64,000 nucleotides of DNA, from the NCBI RefSeq assembly GCF_020386635.1, contig NZ_CP081942.1, forward strand, positions 4,154,001 to 4,218,000, given 5' to 3'. The notes under the pieces were generated by a model. It did no database searches. It worked only from the letters and a program-made list of their open reading frames with translations, and had not been told where the DNA came from. The position numbers were made by a program, and so were the translations under genes. This document shows positions 8,861-19,000 of the stretch, piece by piece (position 1 is the first letter of the stretch; the number at the start of each line of letters is the position of its first letter). Origin of the DNA: Pseudomonas sp. MM211. Lineage in GTDB: Bacteria; Pseudomonadota; Gammaproteobacteria; Pseudomonadales; Pseudomonadaceae.

Positions 8861-10018
8861 ATGCCCATCTTGCGCACTAGCAGCGCCACCCTGATTCTGT
8901 TCGCCCTGGCCATAGCCGCCTGGTTACTGGCCACGCCAAGCAACGAAGGGCGGGCCTTGAGCTTTTCCCTGTTGGCAGGCGGCCTGTTCGGCGTGCTGCT
9001 GCAACGTTCGCGCTTCTGCTTCTTCTGCGTCAGCCGCGACTTCATCGAACGCCGTGACCCGCGCGGGCTGCTCGGCATTCTCGCCGCCCTGGCGGTCGGC
9101 ACCTTGGGTTATCACGCGGCCTTCGGCGCCTTCCTGCCGGATCCTGCCAGCGGCCGACTGCCGCCGGATGCCCATATCGGCCCACTGAGCTGGGTATTGG
9201 CACTGGGCGCCACCCTGTTCGGCCTGGGCATGGCGATTTCCGGGTCGTGCATCAGCGCCCACCTATACCGTTTGGGCGAAGGCGCCCTGGCCTCGGTGCT
9301 CGCACTGCTGGGCGCGCTGATCGGCTTCTTTCTCGGTTTCCTGTGCTGGAACACCCTGTACCTGGCGAGCATCCAGGAGGCACCGGTGATCTGGCTGCCG
9401 GCCCAGCTCGGTTACGGCGGCTCATTGCTGCTGCAACTGGGGGTGCTTGGCGGCCTGGCGCATTTGCTGCTGCGTTACCGCAAGGGTGAAGAGCCCGGAC
9501 AACCGAGCAGCAGCCTGCGCCAGTTGTTATTCGGCGCACGCTGGCCGACCTGGGTCGGTGGCATCCTGATCGGCACGCTGGCCCTGGCGGCTTACCTGCG
9601 CGTTGGCCCGCTGGGCGTCACCGCCGAGCTCGGCAGCCTGTCGCGTACCGCCGCCAATGGCCTGGGCTGGCTGCCCGAACGCCTGGAAGGCCTGGACGGT
9701 TTTTCCGGCTGCGCCACTGTGGTGAAGGAAGCCCTGCTGTCGAACAATGGCCTGTTCATTCTTGGCCTGGTCTTCGCCGCCTGGGCCAGCGCCCTGCTCG
9801 CTGGCGACTGGGCACCGCGCTGGCCAGGCGTGCGGGAAGCGCTGCGCAATTTCCTCGGCGGCATATTGCTCGGCTTGGGCGGCATGCTTGCCCTCGGCTG
9901 CACGGTCGGCACCCTGCTGTCCGGCATCATGGCCGGCGCCGCCTCAGGCTGGCTGTTCGCCGTGTTCTGCTTCATCGGCCTGATCGCCGGGCTACGCCTG
10001 CGCAGGGTGATTGGCTAG
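8861..10018 (+). CDS. YeeE/YedE-family (PF04143) sulfur-compound transporter
   Basis: An inner-membrane protein of about 385 residues with roughly ten hydrophobic segments. The ATG at 8861 is preferred over one at 8846 because GGAG lies 9 bases upstream. Conserved cysteine motifs of the family are present in duplicate: RFCFFCVSRDF and ISGSCISAHLYRLGEG in the first half, FSGCATVVKEALLS and LALGCTVGTLLSGI in the second. Characterised members (YeeE/TsuA) import thiosulfate by relaying it along such cysteines. With the exported rhodanese just upstream, thiosulfate or a related sulfur anion is a reasonable inferred substrate. The C-terminus ends in a basic tail, RLRRVIG. Confidence 0.85.
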   Translation: MPILRTSSATLILFALAIAAWLLATPSNEGRALSFSLLAGGLFGVLLQRSRFCFFCVSRDFIERRDPRGLLGILAALAVGTLGYHAAFGAFLPDPASGRLPPDAHIGPLSWVLALGATLFGLGMAISGSCISAHLYRLGEGALASVLALLGALIGFFLGFLCWNTLYLASIQEAPVIWLPAQLGYGGSLLLQLGVLGGLAHLLLRYRKGEEPGQPSSSLRQLLFGARWPTWVGGILIGTLALAAYLRVGPLGVTAELGSLSRTAANGLGWLPERLEGLDGFSGCATVVKEALLSNNGLFILGLVFAAWASALLAGDWAPRWPGVREALRNFLGGILLGLGGMLALGCTVGTLLSGIMAGAASGWLFAVFCFIGLIAGLRLRRVIG

Positions 10019-10040
10019 AGATGACTCTTGAGCATGAGTC

Positions 10041-10350
10041 GGTGGTGGGCTGAAGCCCACCCTACTCCCCAGGGGCATGAAACGTAGGGTGGCGCTTTAG
10101 CCCACCAAAATCTTTCAACACCGACGGTGGCTGGCGGTTCAACGCATGCGGTTCGGAGCGTCGGGCTGTGGGCGTTGTGGGTGGTGGGCTGAAGCCCACC
10201 CTACTCCCCAGGGGCATGAAACGTAGGGTGGCGCTTTAGCCCACCAAAGCCATTCAACACCGATGGTGGCTGGATGCTCAAAGCATACGGGCCGGAGCGT
10301 CGGGCTGTGGGTGTTGCCGGTGATGGGCAGAAGCCCGCCCTACTCGCTGT
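10041..10350 (+). repeat. Tandem repeat, 139-bp period, with nested palindromes
   Basis: Units begin at 10041, 10180 and 10319, exactly 139 bases apart. The first two are nearly identical over the whole unit and the third is partial and diverged. Each full unit holds two palindromes, GGTGGGCTGAAGCCCACC and the related GGTGGCGCTTTAGCCCACC, separated by ACTCCCCAGGGGCATGAAAC. This looks like a BIME-type array of REP elements. It fills the gap between two convergent genes (the YeeE-type gene and recD) and could form strong cruciforms or stop transcription from both sides. Confidence 0.9.
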
Positions 10351-10357
10351 TGGTGAG

Positions 10358-12382
10358 TTATGTGCTCAACCGCTCCCATAGCCCGCTGCGGCGTTCGACG
10401 CGGCGCCCGATGGCGGCTTCGAATACGCCGGCGCGGCTTTCGATGAGGCTGAAGCAATCCCGGGCGCGGGTGATACCGGTGTAGACCAGCTCCTTGGTCA
10501 ACACCGGATTGAGGTTATCCGGCAACACTAAGGCGCAATGGGCGAACTCCGAGCCCTGGGATTTGTGCACGGTCATGGCGAACACGGTTTCCACGGCGCC
10601 GAGGCGGCTGGGTAGGATCGAGCGCAAGCTGCCCGACCCGTCATTGCGCGGAAACACCACGCGCAGCGCCGAACGCAACGGGCCGCCCGCCTCCAGCGCT
10701 GGCTCGGGCAAGCGCAGGGCGATGCCGATATCGCCATTCATCAAGCCCAGCCCGTAGTCGTTGCGGGTGACCAGCACAGGCCGGCCTTCGTACCAGCCAT
10801 GCTCCTGTTCGATCAGCCCACGCTGCAGCAGCGCATGGGCGATGCGCCCGTTGAGCGCCTCGACGCCCCAAGGCCCCTTGCGTACCGCACACAGCAGTTG
10901 AAAACGATCGAACGCCGCCAGCACTCTGGCGGCCCAGGCATCCCAGCGTTCCTCTCCATCGGACAGCTCAGGGCGCTGCTCACGGAGAATGCTCAGGTAA
11001 TCGGCATAGCCCACCGGGCGTTGCTCGCTGCCTGACAAACCATCGAGCAGCAAGCGCTCGAAGGCGCGATCCTGCTCACCTGCCAGGCGTAGCTGGTGCA
11101 GATCCCCTCCACCGGTTGCCAGCACCTCGCGAGCCTCCATGGCCGCACCGCGATTCACCGCCATGGCCAGACGGCCAATGCCAGAGCCACCGGCGAAGCG
11201 CCGGGAATGGCGGAGCATGACGATGTGCTGCGACAGCGCCCGCTCTCCCGCCAGCAGTTGCGCATCGTCAATCCGCTCGCCAGTCTGCCGCGCCAGCCAC
11301 TCGCCGGTCGCCTGGCTGTAACCGCCTGCCTCGGCATCACGGCACAAATCACCGAGCACCGCGCCCGCCTCAACCGACGCCAGCTGATCCTTGTCGCCGA
11401 GCAGGATCAGTCGCGCATGGGTCGGCAAGGCGTCGAGCAGATTGGCCATCATCTCCAGATCGATCATCGAAGCTTCGTCGACCACCAGCACATCCAGCGG
11501 CAGCGGGTTGGCGGCGTGGTGGCGGAAGTGCCGACTGTCCGGCCGACTGCCCAGCAAACGGTGCAGGGTGGTGACCGTCTTGGGGATCTGCTCGCGCACC
11601 GTTTCGCTGACGGGCAGCGTCGCCACCTGCGCACCGATGGACTCGGTCAACCGAGCCGCCGCCTTGCCGGTAGGCGCCGCCAGGCTCAGGCGCAACGGCG
11701 CGCCCTGATCCAGCGCGGCTGCCTGCAGCAGCGCCAGCAGGCGTACCACGGTGGTGGTCTTGCCCGTGCCGGGGCCTCCGGTGATCAGCGTGAAGCGCCC
11801 CCGCGCCGCCAGGGCGCAGGCAAGTTTCTGCCAGTCGGTGAGGCGCTGACCGCCCAGCTCCAGGGGCTCGGGAAACAGCACCGCCAGGCGCTGAGCGAGA
11901 TCGGCCGGCGCATCCGCCGGGGCCTGCAAGCGCTCGCCGATATCAGCGGCGACGTTGCGCTCGTAATCCCAGTAGCGGCGCAGGTACAGGCAGGTGCCGC
12001 GTAGCACCAGCGGCGCGACCTCATCCTCGGCATCGTGCAGCAGCGCGCTATTCGCGCAGGCCGCCAGCCAGGCATCCGTGCTCAGACCCGCCAGCACCTC
12101 GGAGGGCAGCAGGCTGACGCCCTCGGCATCCTCGCCTTCCGGCGGCAGCGACAGCGCCGAATCCGGGTCGGCCAGGGTGGTCTGCAGGTCGAGGCACACA
12201 TGCCCCTGGCCCAGTTGATGGCTGGCCAGCGCCGCTGCCAGCAGCAGCAAGGGCGATGCCTCGGGGTCTAGCTCGGCGAAGAAATGCGCCAGGGTACGAT
12301 CCAGCTCGCGCAGCCAGCCGCGCTCGCTCCAGGCGGCCAACAGGGCGAACAGACCTTCGCGGTTGTCGAGCATCGGCGTCAT
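10358..12382 (-). CDS. recD: RecD, exonuclease V alpha subunit
   Basis: The 5'-3' helicase motor of RecBCD, which repairs double-strand breaks and degrades linear DNA. The 674-residue protein has the Walker A motif GGPGTGKTTTVVRL near residue 195, VVDEASMIDLEMM (motif II) and the C-terminal helicase motif VHKSQGSEFAHCALVLP with VYTGITRARDC. Its ATG overlaps the recB stop by 4 bases, so it is the last gene of the recCBD operon. The operon ends facing the 139-bp repeat array. Confidence 0.97.
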   Translation of the reverse strand: MTPMLDNREGLFALLAAWSERGWLRELDRTLAHFFAELDPEASPLLLLAAALASHQLGQGHVCLDLQTTLADPDSALSLPPEGEDAEGVSLLPSEVLAGLSTDAWLAACANSALLHDAEDEVAPLVLRGTCLYLRRYWDYERNVAADIGERLQAPADAPADLAQRLAVLFPEPLELGGQRLTDWQKLACALAARGRFTLITGGPGTGKTTTVVRLLALLQAAALDQGAPLRLSLAAPTGKAAARLTESIGAQVATLPVSETVREQIPKTVTTLHRLLGSRPDSRHFRHHAANPLPLDVLVVDEASMIDLEMMANLLDALPTHARLILLGDKDQLASVEAGAVLGDLCRDAEAGGYSQATGEWLARQTGERIDDAQLLAGERALSQHIVMLRHSRRFAGGSGIGRLAMAVNRGAAMEAREVLATGGGDLHQLRLAGEQDRAFERLLLDGLSGSEQRPVGYADYLSILREQRPELSDGEERWDAWAARVLAAFDRFQLLCAVRKGPWGVEALNGRIAHALLQRGLIEQEHGWYEGRPVLVTRNDYGLGLMNGDIGIALRLPEPALEAGGPLRSALRVVFPRNDGSGSLRSILPSRLGAVETVFAMTVHKSQGSEFAHCALVLPDNLNPVLTKELVYTGITRARDCFSLIESRAGVFEAAIGRRVERRSGLWERLST

Positions 12383-15300
12383 GCCAGTACCTCCACGGGC
12401 TCGCCGAGAAACAGCGCGTCCAGTTTTTCGATCAGCGCCCGCTCCGGCCGCGCCAGGTACTGCCCTGCCGCCGGTGCACGCAGGAACAGATACAGCGCGC
12501 CGCCCATGTGCCGGCCGTAGTCGTAATCGGCCAGGCGCAACCGCAAGTGGCGATGCAGGGCCAGCACGTAAAGCACGTACTGCAGATCGTAACGGTGGCT
12601 GGCCACCGCGGCGCTCATGGCGTCAGCGGTATAGGCCTGCTCGTCGGCGCCCAGCCAGTTGGACTTGTAGTCGACCACGTAGTAACGGCCCTCATGCTCG
12701 AACACCAGGTCGATAAAGCCCTTGAACATGCCGTTCAAGGTATCCGGGCTCAGTTGCGGGCGCGCCACGCCGGGCATTTCAGAGCGTTGCACCAGCGCAT
12801 CCAGACGCAGCACGTCGACCCGGCGGGCCTCGAACCAGAACTCCAGCTCCGCCTGGTACTCGCCCAGGGTCGCCAGGCTCACCGACTGCCCATTACCCAG
12901 CGCCATGGGCTGCACCAGCAGGCCCTGCAGCCACAGCCACAGCGGCTCGATCCAGGTTTCCAGGCCGCGTCGCTGACAACGCCGCGCCAGGTGTTCGCGC
13001 AGCACATCCGGCGCCGCCGCCATCTCCGCGAAGCCTTCCGCCGCAGCGATTTCCAGCAAGCCATGGAGGAAGGTACCGGGGTTCGGCCCGCGCGGAAAAC
13101 GGTGCAGCCCCTGGGCGGAGACCGGAATCTGCTCCAGCGCCAGTGCCGGGCGCTCGTCGTCACTGGCGATCTGCACGGCCGAGCTGTCCGGTGAAACGTC
13201 GTCATGGCGATCAATCGTACTGGCCTCGCCCTCCTCCATGCGCAAGGCACTGTAGGAGGCGATCCACCAATGCTCGGCAGCACGACGTGATGGCGTGCGC
13301 CACTGCGGCTCGAAGGCGTCGGCATCCTGCGCGCGGTATTGCTGATCACTGGCCTCGGGGGCCGGCAACGCCACGCAGCGAGGAGGATTGGCCAGCGGGC
13401 TCAGCCAGTCGATCAGTTGCGCACTCTGCGCCAGGGGCTGCCCGCCACCGAGCAGATAACCAAGGGCGCACTGGTGCAGGCGCGAGGTCTTGGCGGTGCC
13501 GATTTTCAGGTCCGCGATACCCAGCCAGCAGGCGTGCTGGGCGCGGGTCAGCGCCACGTAGAGCAGACGCAGGTCTTCACCCAGGCGCTCCTGCTCGGCC
13601 TGAGCCAGGCTGACCTCGTCGGGTTTGAGCAGCAGCCGGCGGCGCTCGCCGTCGTGTACCTGCACCGGTTTCTTGTCGTCCAGCGGGCGGAAGGAACAGA
13701 TGAAGGGCAGGAACACCAGCGGGTATTCCAGGCCCTTGGATTTGTGGATGGTCACCACGCGCACCAGCGCATCGTCGCTTTCCAGGCGCAGTACCTGTTC
13801 CTCGGCAGCCTGACCGCGTCCGGCCAGGGACTCGCCAAGATGACGGATCAGTGCCAGCTCGCCGTCCAGTTCGGCGGCGGCCAGCTGCAGCAGCTCGGCC
13901 AGGTGCAGCAGATTGGTCAACACCCGCTCGCCGTCGGGACGGCTCATCAGCCGCTGTGGCAGGCCGAAATCCTGCAGCAACTGGCGCAACATCGGCAGCA
14001 CGCCCTGGCGCTGCCAGCGCTGGCGGTAACCACGAAATTGCATGACCCGCGCCTCCCAGAAGCGCTCGTCGAGGTTCAGCTGTTCCAGCTCGGTGAGGCT
14101 CAAGCCCAGGGTCGAACTGGCCAGCGCGGCGCGCAGCGGACGATCCTGATCGGGCTCGGCGCAGGCGCGCAGCCACAGCAACAGGTCATGGGCTTCCACG
14201 GTGTCGAACACCGAATCCTTGTCCGACAGGTACACGCTGCGTACGCCTCGCATGGCCAGCTCGCCACGAATCGCCTGGGCTTCCTTGAAATCGCGCACCA
14301 GCACGGCGATATCGCTGGGCCGCAAGGCCGTCAGCTCGTCGCCTTTGAGAAAACCGGCGCGCTGCTGCTGGCCAAGCACCAGCAGGCGGACGATCTCTGC
14401 CGCGGCACTGCCGGCCAGGGCGTCCAGATAACGCCCCTTGGCGACCGCTTCGTCGCTGGGCAGGTGCCAGAGGTTGAGCGCCGACTGCGCCTCGCCCTCG
14501 ACCGTCCAGACCTCCTTGCGCCCTTGAGCGCCGACCGCAATGAACGGCAGGTCGTCACGCAGCAGAAAGGCGCCCTGCCCGTCCTCGCGTGACTCGGCCA
14601 GCTGGAACAGCCCGTTGACCGCCTCGACCATGTGCTCGCTGGAGCGGAAGTTGGTGTCCAGGTTGTAATGCCGCCCAGCGGTGGCACGCCGTGCACGCAA
14701 GTAGGTGTGGATGTCCGCGCCGCGGAAGGAATAGATGGCCTGCTTGGGGTCGCCGATCATGAACAGGCCGCAGTCGTCGCGATTCGCCTCCACCTGATAC
14801 AGGGTGTCGAAGATGCGGTACTGCAGCGGATCGGTGTCTTGGAATTCGTCGATCAGCGCCACCGGGAACTGCTGGCGAATCACCTCGGCCAGACGCGGGC
14901 CGCTGTCGCTCTGCAGGGCATCGTCCAGGCGGGTGAGCATGTCGTCGAAACCCATCTCGGCGCGCTGGCGTTTCTCGCGGTCGAAGCGCTGGCGGATCCA
15001 GGCGGCGGCGTGGCGCAGCGCGGCATCGCCCGGTGCGGGCAGCCCGTCGAGCTGCGCCTTGAGCGTGGCCATGGCATCCAGTGCCGGATGCGCAGGCGGC
15101 ACCCCAACCTTCCAGGCCTCGGCCAGGCCGTCCGGGGTCAACCGCGTGAAGCCGGTGCCGATATCCAGCACTTCATCATCGCCCAGGGCCCAGGCGCGCA
15201 GCTTGTCGAACCAGGGCTTGTAGAAACGTGCCTGCAGCTTTCTGGCATCGACCTGCTTGTCGGCTGCCGCCTGCTCGAGCAGGCCCTGCAACTCGTCGGC

Positions 15301-16014
15301 CCAGGCTGCCCAAGGTTGTTTGAGAGCGATCAGCGCGCGCTGACGCTCCAGCAGAGTGCCGTCCAGCAGATCGCCGAGCGCCAGGGCGGCGCCATTATCG
15401 CCTTCGCCAAGCAACGGGCGGATGCGCAGACCCAGCTCATCCGGCGCGCCCCAGTTCTCCGCCACCCATTCGAGGGCCAGGCCCTGCAGCGGGTAGCAGT
15501 GCTGGCGCCAGTAGTCGCGCACCACCTCGGCGAGCAACTCACTGTGGTCGGTTTCCAGGGTCTGGCTGAACAGGCTGCCGCTGTCGAAGGCGTGCTCGCG
15601 CAGCATGCGCTGGCACCAGCCGTGAATCGTCGACACCGCCGCCTCGTCCATCCACTGCGCGGCCAGCTCCAGGCGCCGGGCGCACTCGGGCCATTGGGCG
15701 GAGGCGAAGTCGGCCTTCAGGGTGGTGAGCAAGGCGTCGCCTTCGGCATCACCGCGAAACACCGTGGCCGCCTGCACCAGGCGCGCACGGATGCGGTCAC
15801 GCAATTCACGGGTGGCGGCGTCGGTGAAGGTCACCACGAGAATCTGCGGCGGCAGCAGCGGCTCGCGGAAGGCGGCTTCACCACCATGCTGGAGGATCAG
15901 GCGCAGGTACAGCGCCGAGATGGTGTAGGTCTTGCCGGTACCGGCGCTGGCCTCGATCAGGCGGCTGCCGTGCAGCGGGAAACGCAGCGCCAGAGGGCGT
16001 GTAGGCTGGCTCAT
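12379..16014 (-). CDS. recB: RecB, exonuclease V beta subunit
   Basis: A 3'-5' helicase and nuclease of 1211 residues. The N-terminal UvrD-type helicase begins with Walker A ASAGTGKTYTISALYLR; VALIDEFQDTDPLQY is motif II and VTIHKSKGLEYPLVFLP is motif V. The C-terminal nuclease domain has GFIDLVF and YYVVDYKSNWLG, carrying the metal-binding aspartates and catalytic lysine. Four-base ATGA overlaps with recC upstream and recD downstream indicate translational coupling. Length is normal. Confidence 0.98.
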   Translation of the reverse strand: MSQPTRPLALRFPLHGSRLIEASAGTGKTYTISALYLRLILQHGGEAAFREPLLPPQILVVTFTDAATRELRDRIRARLVQAATVFRGDAEGDALLTTLKADFASAQWPECARRLELAAQWMDEAAVSTIHGWCQRMLREHAFDSGSLFSQTLETDHSELLAEVVRDYWRQHCYPLQGLALEWVAENWGAPDELGLRIRPLLGEGDNGAALALGDLLDGTLLERQRALIALKQPWAAWADELQGLLEQAAADKQVDARKLQARFYKPWFDKLRAWALGDDEVLDIGTGFTRLTPDGLAEAWKVGVPPAHPALDAMATLKAQLDGLPAPGDAALRHAAAWIRQRFDREKRQRAEMGFDDMLTRLDDALQSDSGPRLAEVIRQQFPVALIDEFQDTDPLQYRIFDTLYQVEANRDDCGLFMIGDPKQAIYSFRGADIHTYLRARRATAGRHYNLDTNFRSSEHMVEAVNGLFQLAESREDGQGAFLLRDDLPFIAVGAQGRKEVWTVEGEAQSALNLWHLPSDEAVAKGRYLDALAGSAAAEIVRLLVLGQQQRAGFLKGDELTALRPSDIAVLVRDFKEAQAIRGELAMRGVRSVYLSDKDSVFDTVEAHDLLLWLRACAEPDQDRPLRAALASSTLGLSLTELEQLNLDERFWEARVMQFRGYRQRWQRQGVLPMLRQLLQDFGLPQRLMSRPDGERVLTNLLHLAELLQLAAAELDGELALIRHLGESLAGRGQAAEEQVLRLESDDALVRVVTIHKSKGLEYPLVFLPFICSFRPLDDKKPVQVHDGERRRLLLKPDEVSLAQAEQERLGEDLRLLYVALTRAQHACWLGIADLKIGTAKTSRLHQCALGYLLGGGQPLAQSAQLIDWLSPLANPPRCVALPAPEASDQQYRAQDADAFEPQWRTPSRRAAEHWWIASYSALRMEEGEASTIDRHDDVSPDSSAVQIASDDERPALALEQIPVSAQGLHRFPRGPNPGTFLHGLLEIAAAEGFAEMAAAPDVLREHLARRCQRRGLETWIEPLWLWLQGLLVQPMALGNGQSVSLATLGEYQAELEFWFEARRVDVLRLDALVQRSEMPGVARPQLSPDTLNGMFKGFIDLVFEHEGRYYVVDYKSNWLGADEQAYTADAMSAAVASHRYDLQYVLYVLALHRHLRLRLADYDYGRHMGGALYLFLRAPAAGQYLARPERALIEKLDALFLGEPVEVLA

Positions 16015-19000
16015 GGCTGGTCGTCCTTGAGTTCGGCAATGTCTGCATCGAGCAATGATTTGTAGAGCACGGCGCCCCAGTGGGCGAACTGACCGTTTTG
16101 CAGCAGGGCATCGAAGCCCGGGTACTGGCGAGCCAGGCTGGCGCTCTGTTGCACTTCACCCGTGACCAGGTGGCCGCCTTCGTAGACCTTGCGGGCAGCA
16201 TCTATGGCCTTGTCCTCATCCTCGTCCTTATCGAGCTGGGCGAACCAGGCCGCGACCGTTCTGATCGCCACCGGCAGCGGTGCCTGCATGCCCTCGGCAT
16301 AGGCTTCCAGCCACTGGAGCAGGATGCGCTCGCCCTCGGTCTGAGCCAGCGGCTCGAAGGCCAGGCGAACGTCTTCGGCGACCAGCAGCGTAGTGAGCGG
16401 ATGCCCGCAGGCCGCGGCCACCACATGGCTGACCCAGGGCCTGAGCAGGCGGTGCCACTTCAGCGAGCGATCCTTGCGCTTCAGCCCCCCCGCTTGCAGC
16501 TCCAGGCGGGCCAGGGCGTCGCCGGCACTGCGCAGTTCGCCGAGCCAGTCTTCGAGTTCCAGGCCGCCATGGGCGAAGCTCAGGCGAATCGGCGACGGCA
16601 GACGATCGGGCCAGCGCGCCAGCAGGGCCTCGTAGCCGCGCAGTTGCTCCGGCATCGGCTCGAGCAATTGCGCGCGCAGACGATCACCAAAGCCCGCCAC
16701 CGGCAGCAGACCGCTGCGCTGGATGCGCCGCGCGGCCCGCGTCAGCGCCGCGTCGACACCTTGGTTCTCTTGCAGCGCCAGGGCTGCAGCCTGCAGCAGC
16801 TCCTGCTGGATCTGGTGACGCTGCAAGCCATCCAGGGCGAAGGGTTCGCTATCCAGCTCGGCCTGCTCGGTTTCGTCCAGATGCACCTTGAGGCGCACGG
16901 TGAAGAAGTGCTTCACCGGGTCGCGCAGAAAGCGCTGCAGTTTTTCCAGATTGAGCGCGGCATCCGCCAGATACGCACCCAGTGGATGCTCGAGCGGCTG
17001 GGCCACCGGTGCACGGTGCGACGCAGCCCACTCGTGCACATAGCTGAACAGCGGCCCGCTGCCGGAAAAATAACGACGGCTGAAGGGTTGCAGCGGATGT
17101 TCAGTGGTCAGGGCGTGGAGCAGATCACCGTCGTCCGCCAGGCGCCAGGCGCTGGCCAAATGGTCGCGCAACTGGCCGACCAGTACCGAAGGCGGTCGCT
17201 CGGTGTTGTCGCGAATGCTGCGCCCTACCCAACTGATGTACAGGCGCTCGCGCACCGCCAGCAGCGCTTCGAGCAGCAGGTAGCGATCGTCTTCACGGCG
17301 CGAGCGGTCGCCGGGGCGGTAATCGCCGCCCATCAGGTCGAAGTCCAGCGGCGCTTGGCTGCGCGGGTAGTCGCCATCGTTCATGCCCAACAGGCACAGG
17401 TGACGAAACGGGATGGCGCGCATCGGCATCAGCGTGCAGACGTTCACCGCGCCCGCCAGGAAGCGCTGACTGAGGCCACCCTGGTCGAGCCCGCCCAGCC
17501 AGGCCTCACGGACGACGGCCAGCGGCAGGGCTTCTTCCAGCGTGGCCGCGTCGCAGAGCTCCAGCCAGCTTTCCAGCGCATCCTGGGCCTGGTTGCGCAG
17601 CACTTCGTCGCGCTCGTCCTGGGGCAGGAAGAAGTCGTCCAGCAGCGCTCGCAGACGCTCGCCCCAGGTCACTGGCAGCAGCGTCTCGGCAAGGCTATCG
17701 CAATGTGTTTCCAGCACGTCCAGCAGGCGCGTCAGCGGGCCGATCAGCGCGGCATCCAGGCCGCCGATCTCGTCATAGGGCTCGATGCCCGCGCGCGCGC
17801 CAGCACCGCCCACGGCGTAGCCGAGCAGCATGCGGCGCAGGCCGAAGCGCCAGCTGTTCTGCTCCAACCCGGCCCCCAGGCCAAGGCCTTCGCGCTGCTC
17901 GGCATCCAGCCCCCAGCGCACGCCAGCGCCCTCCAACCAGCGGCGCAACACCGACAGCTGGTCTTCGGGAATAGCGAAACGGGCGCGCACCGCGGCCACG
18001 TCCAGCAAGTCGAGAATCTCGCTGACGCTGAAGCGGCTGTCCGGCAGACGCAGCAGATGCTCCAGGGCGATCACCAGGGGCTCCTTGCCGCGCAGCCCCT
18101 GGTCCGCCAGGGTGAAGGGAATGAAGCGCGGATCGTCGCTGGCGAACTGGCCGAACACCGCGCGGATCTGCGCCGCGTAGCTGTTCACATCGGGCACCAT
18201 GACGATGATGTCCCGCGGGCGCAGCGTCGGGTTCGCGCTGAACGCTGCGAGCAGATGATCGTGCAGCACCTCCACCTCACGCTGGGCGCTGTGGGCGACC
18301 TGAAAACGCAGAGAATGATCCTGTACGGGGTCGACAGCAGGCCAATGCGTGCGGCTCTCTTCTACCGGGCGCAGGTCGAGAATGTCGCTTTGCAATTGGC
18401 CGAGCAGCGTGCTCTCGTCCGTTGTGCTGAACAGATCGATGCGCTCGAAATGCTCGCGGTAGCGCTGCGGCTCGTCGTACTGATCGAGCAGGTTGATGTA
18501 GTCGCGACCCTGCTTGCCCCAGGATGCCAACAGCGGCTGGCCATGCTGATGCAGCTCCACCGCGTCGAACAGCCCCAATTGGCCGACTTGCCCAGCCTGC
18601 CCGCCCGACTTGCGCTTGTGCCGGCGATACTCGTGGCGCAGCAGGTCCTTGTCTTCGACGATATCGCCCCAGTGGTGCTGCGACGGGTTCTGCACATAGA
18701 GCATCACCTGGCTGAAGCGCGCCATGGCCGCCAGCGCCTCGAGCATCTGCGCCGGCAGCGAAGAGATACCGAACACCGTGACTCGGCGTGGCAGGCCACG
18801 GGGTGGCGCATCCAGCTCGGCTAGTTTGGCGACGAAACGCGGATGCACACCCGCGCGGCTCTGGGACAGGTGCTCATCGCCGACATCCGCCAGCAACGTG
18901 CGCCACAACAGCGGTTGCCACAACGCACTTTCGTCAAGTTCATGCACACCGCCACGGGCCGTGCGCAACTGATCGCGCCCTTCGGCCCAGTCCGCCAGCC

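Noticed and set aside
10041..10350. CRISPR array as an explanation of the repeated units
   Set aside because: The units are 139 bases with repeated rather than unique interior sequence and there are no cas genes; it is a tandem REP-type array.
16080..18824. Plus-strand open frame of 914 codons opposite recC
   Set aside because: It lies wholly inside recC on the other strand and has the biased Gln/Arg/His composition typical of a shadow frame.
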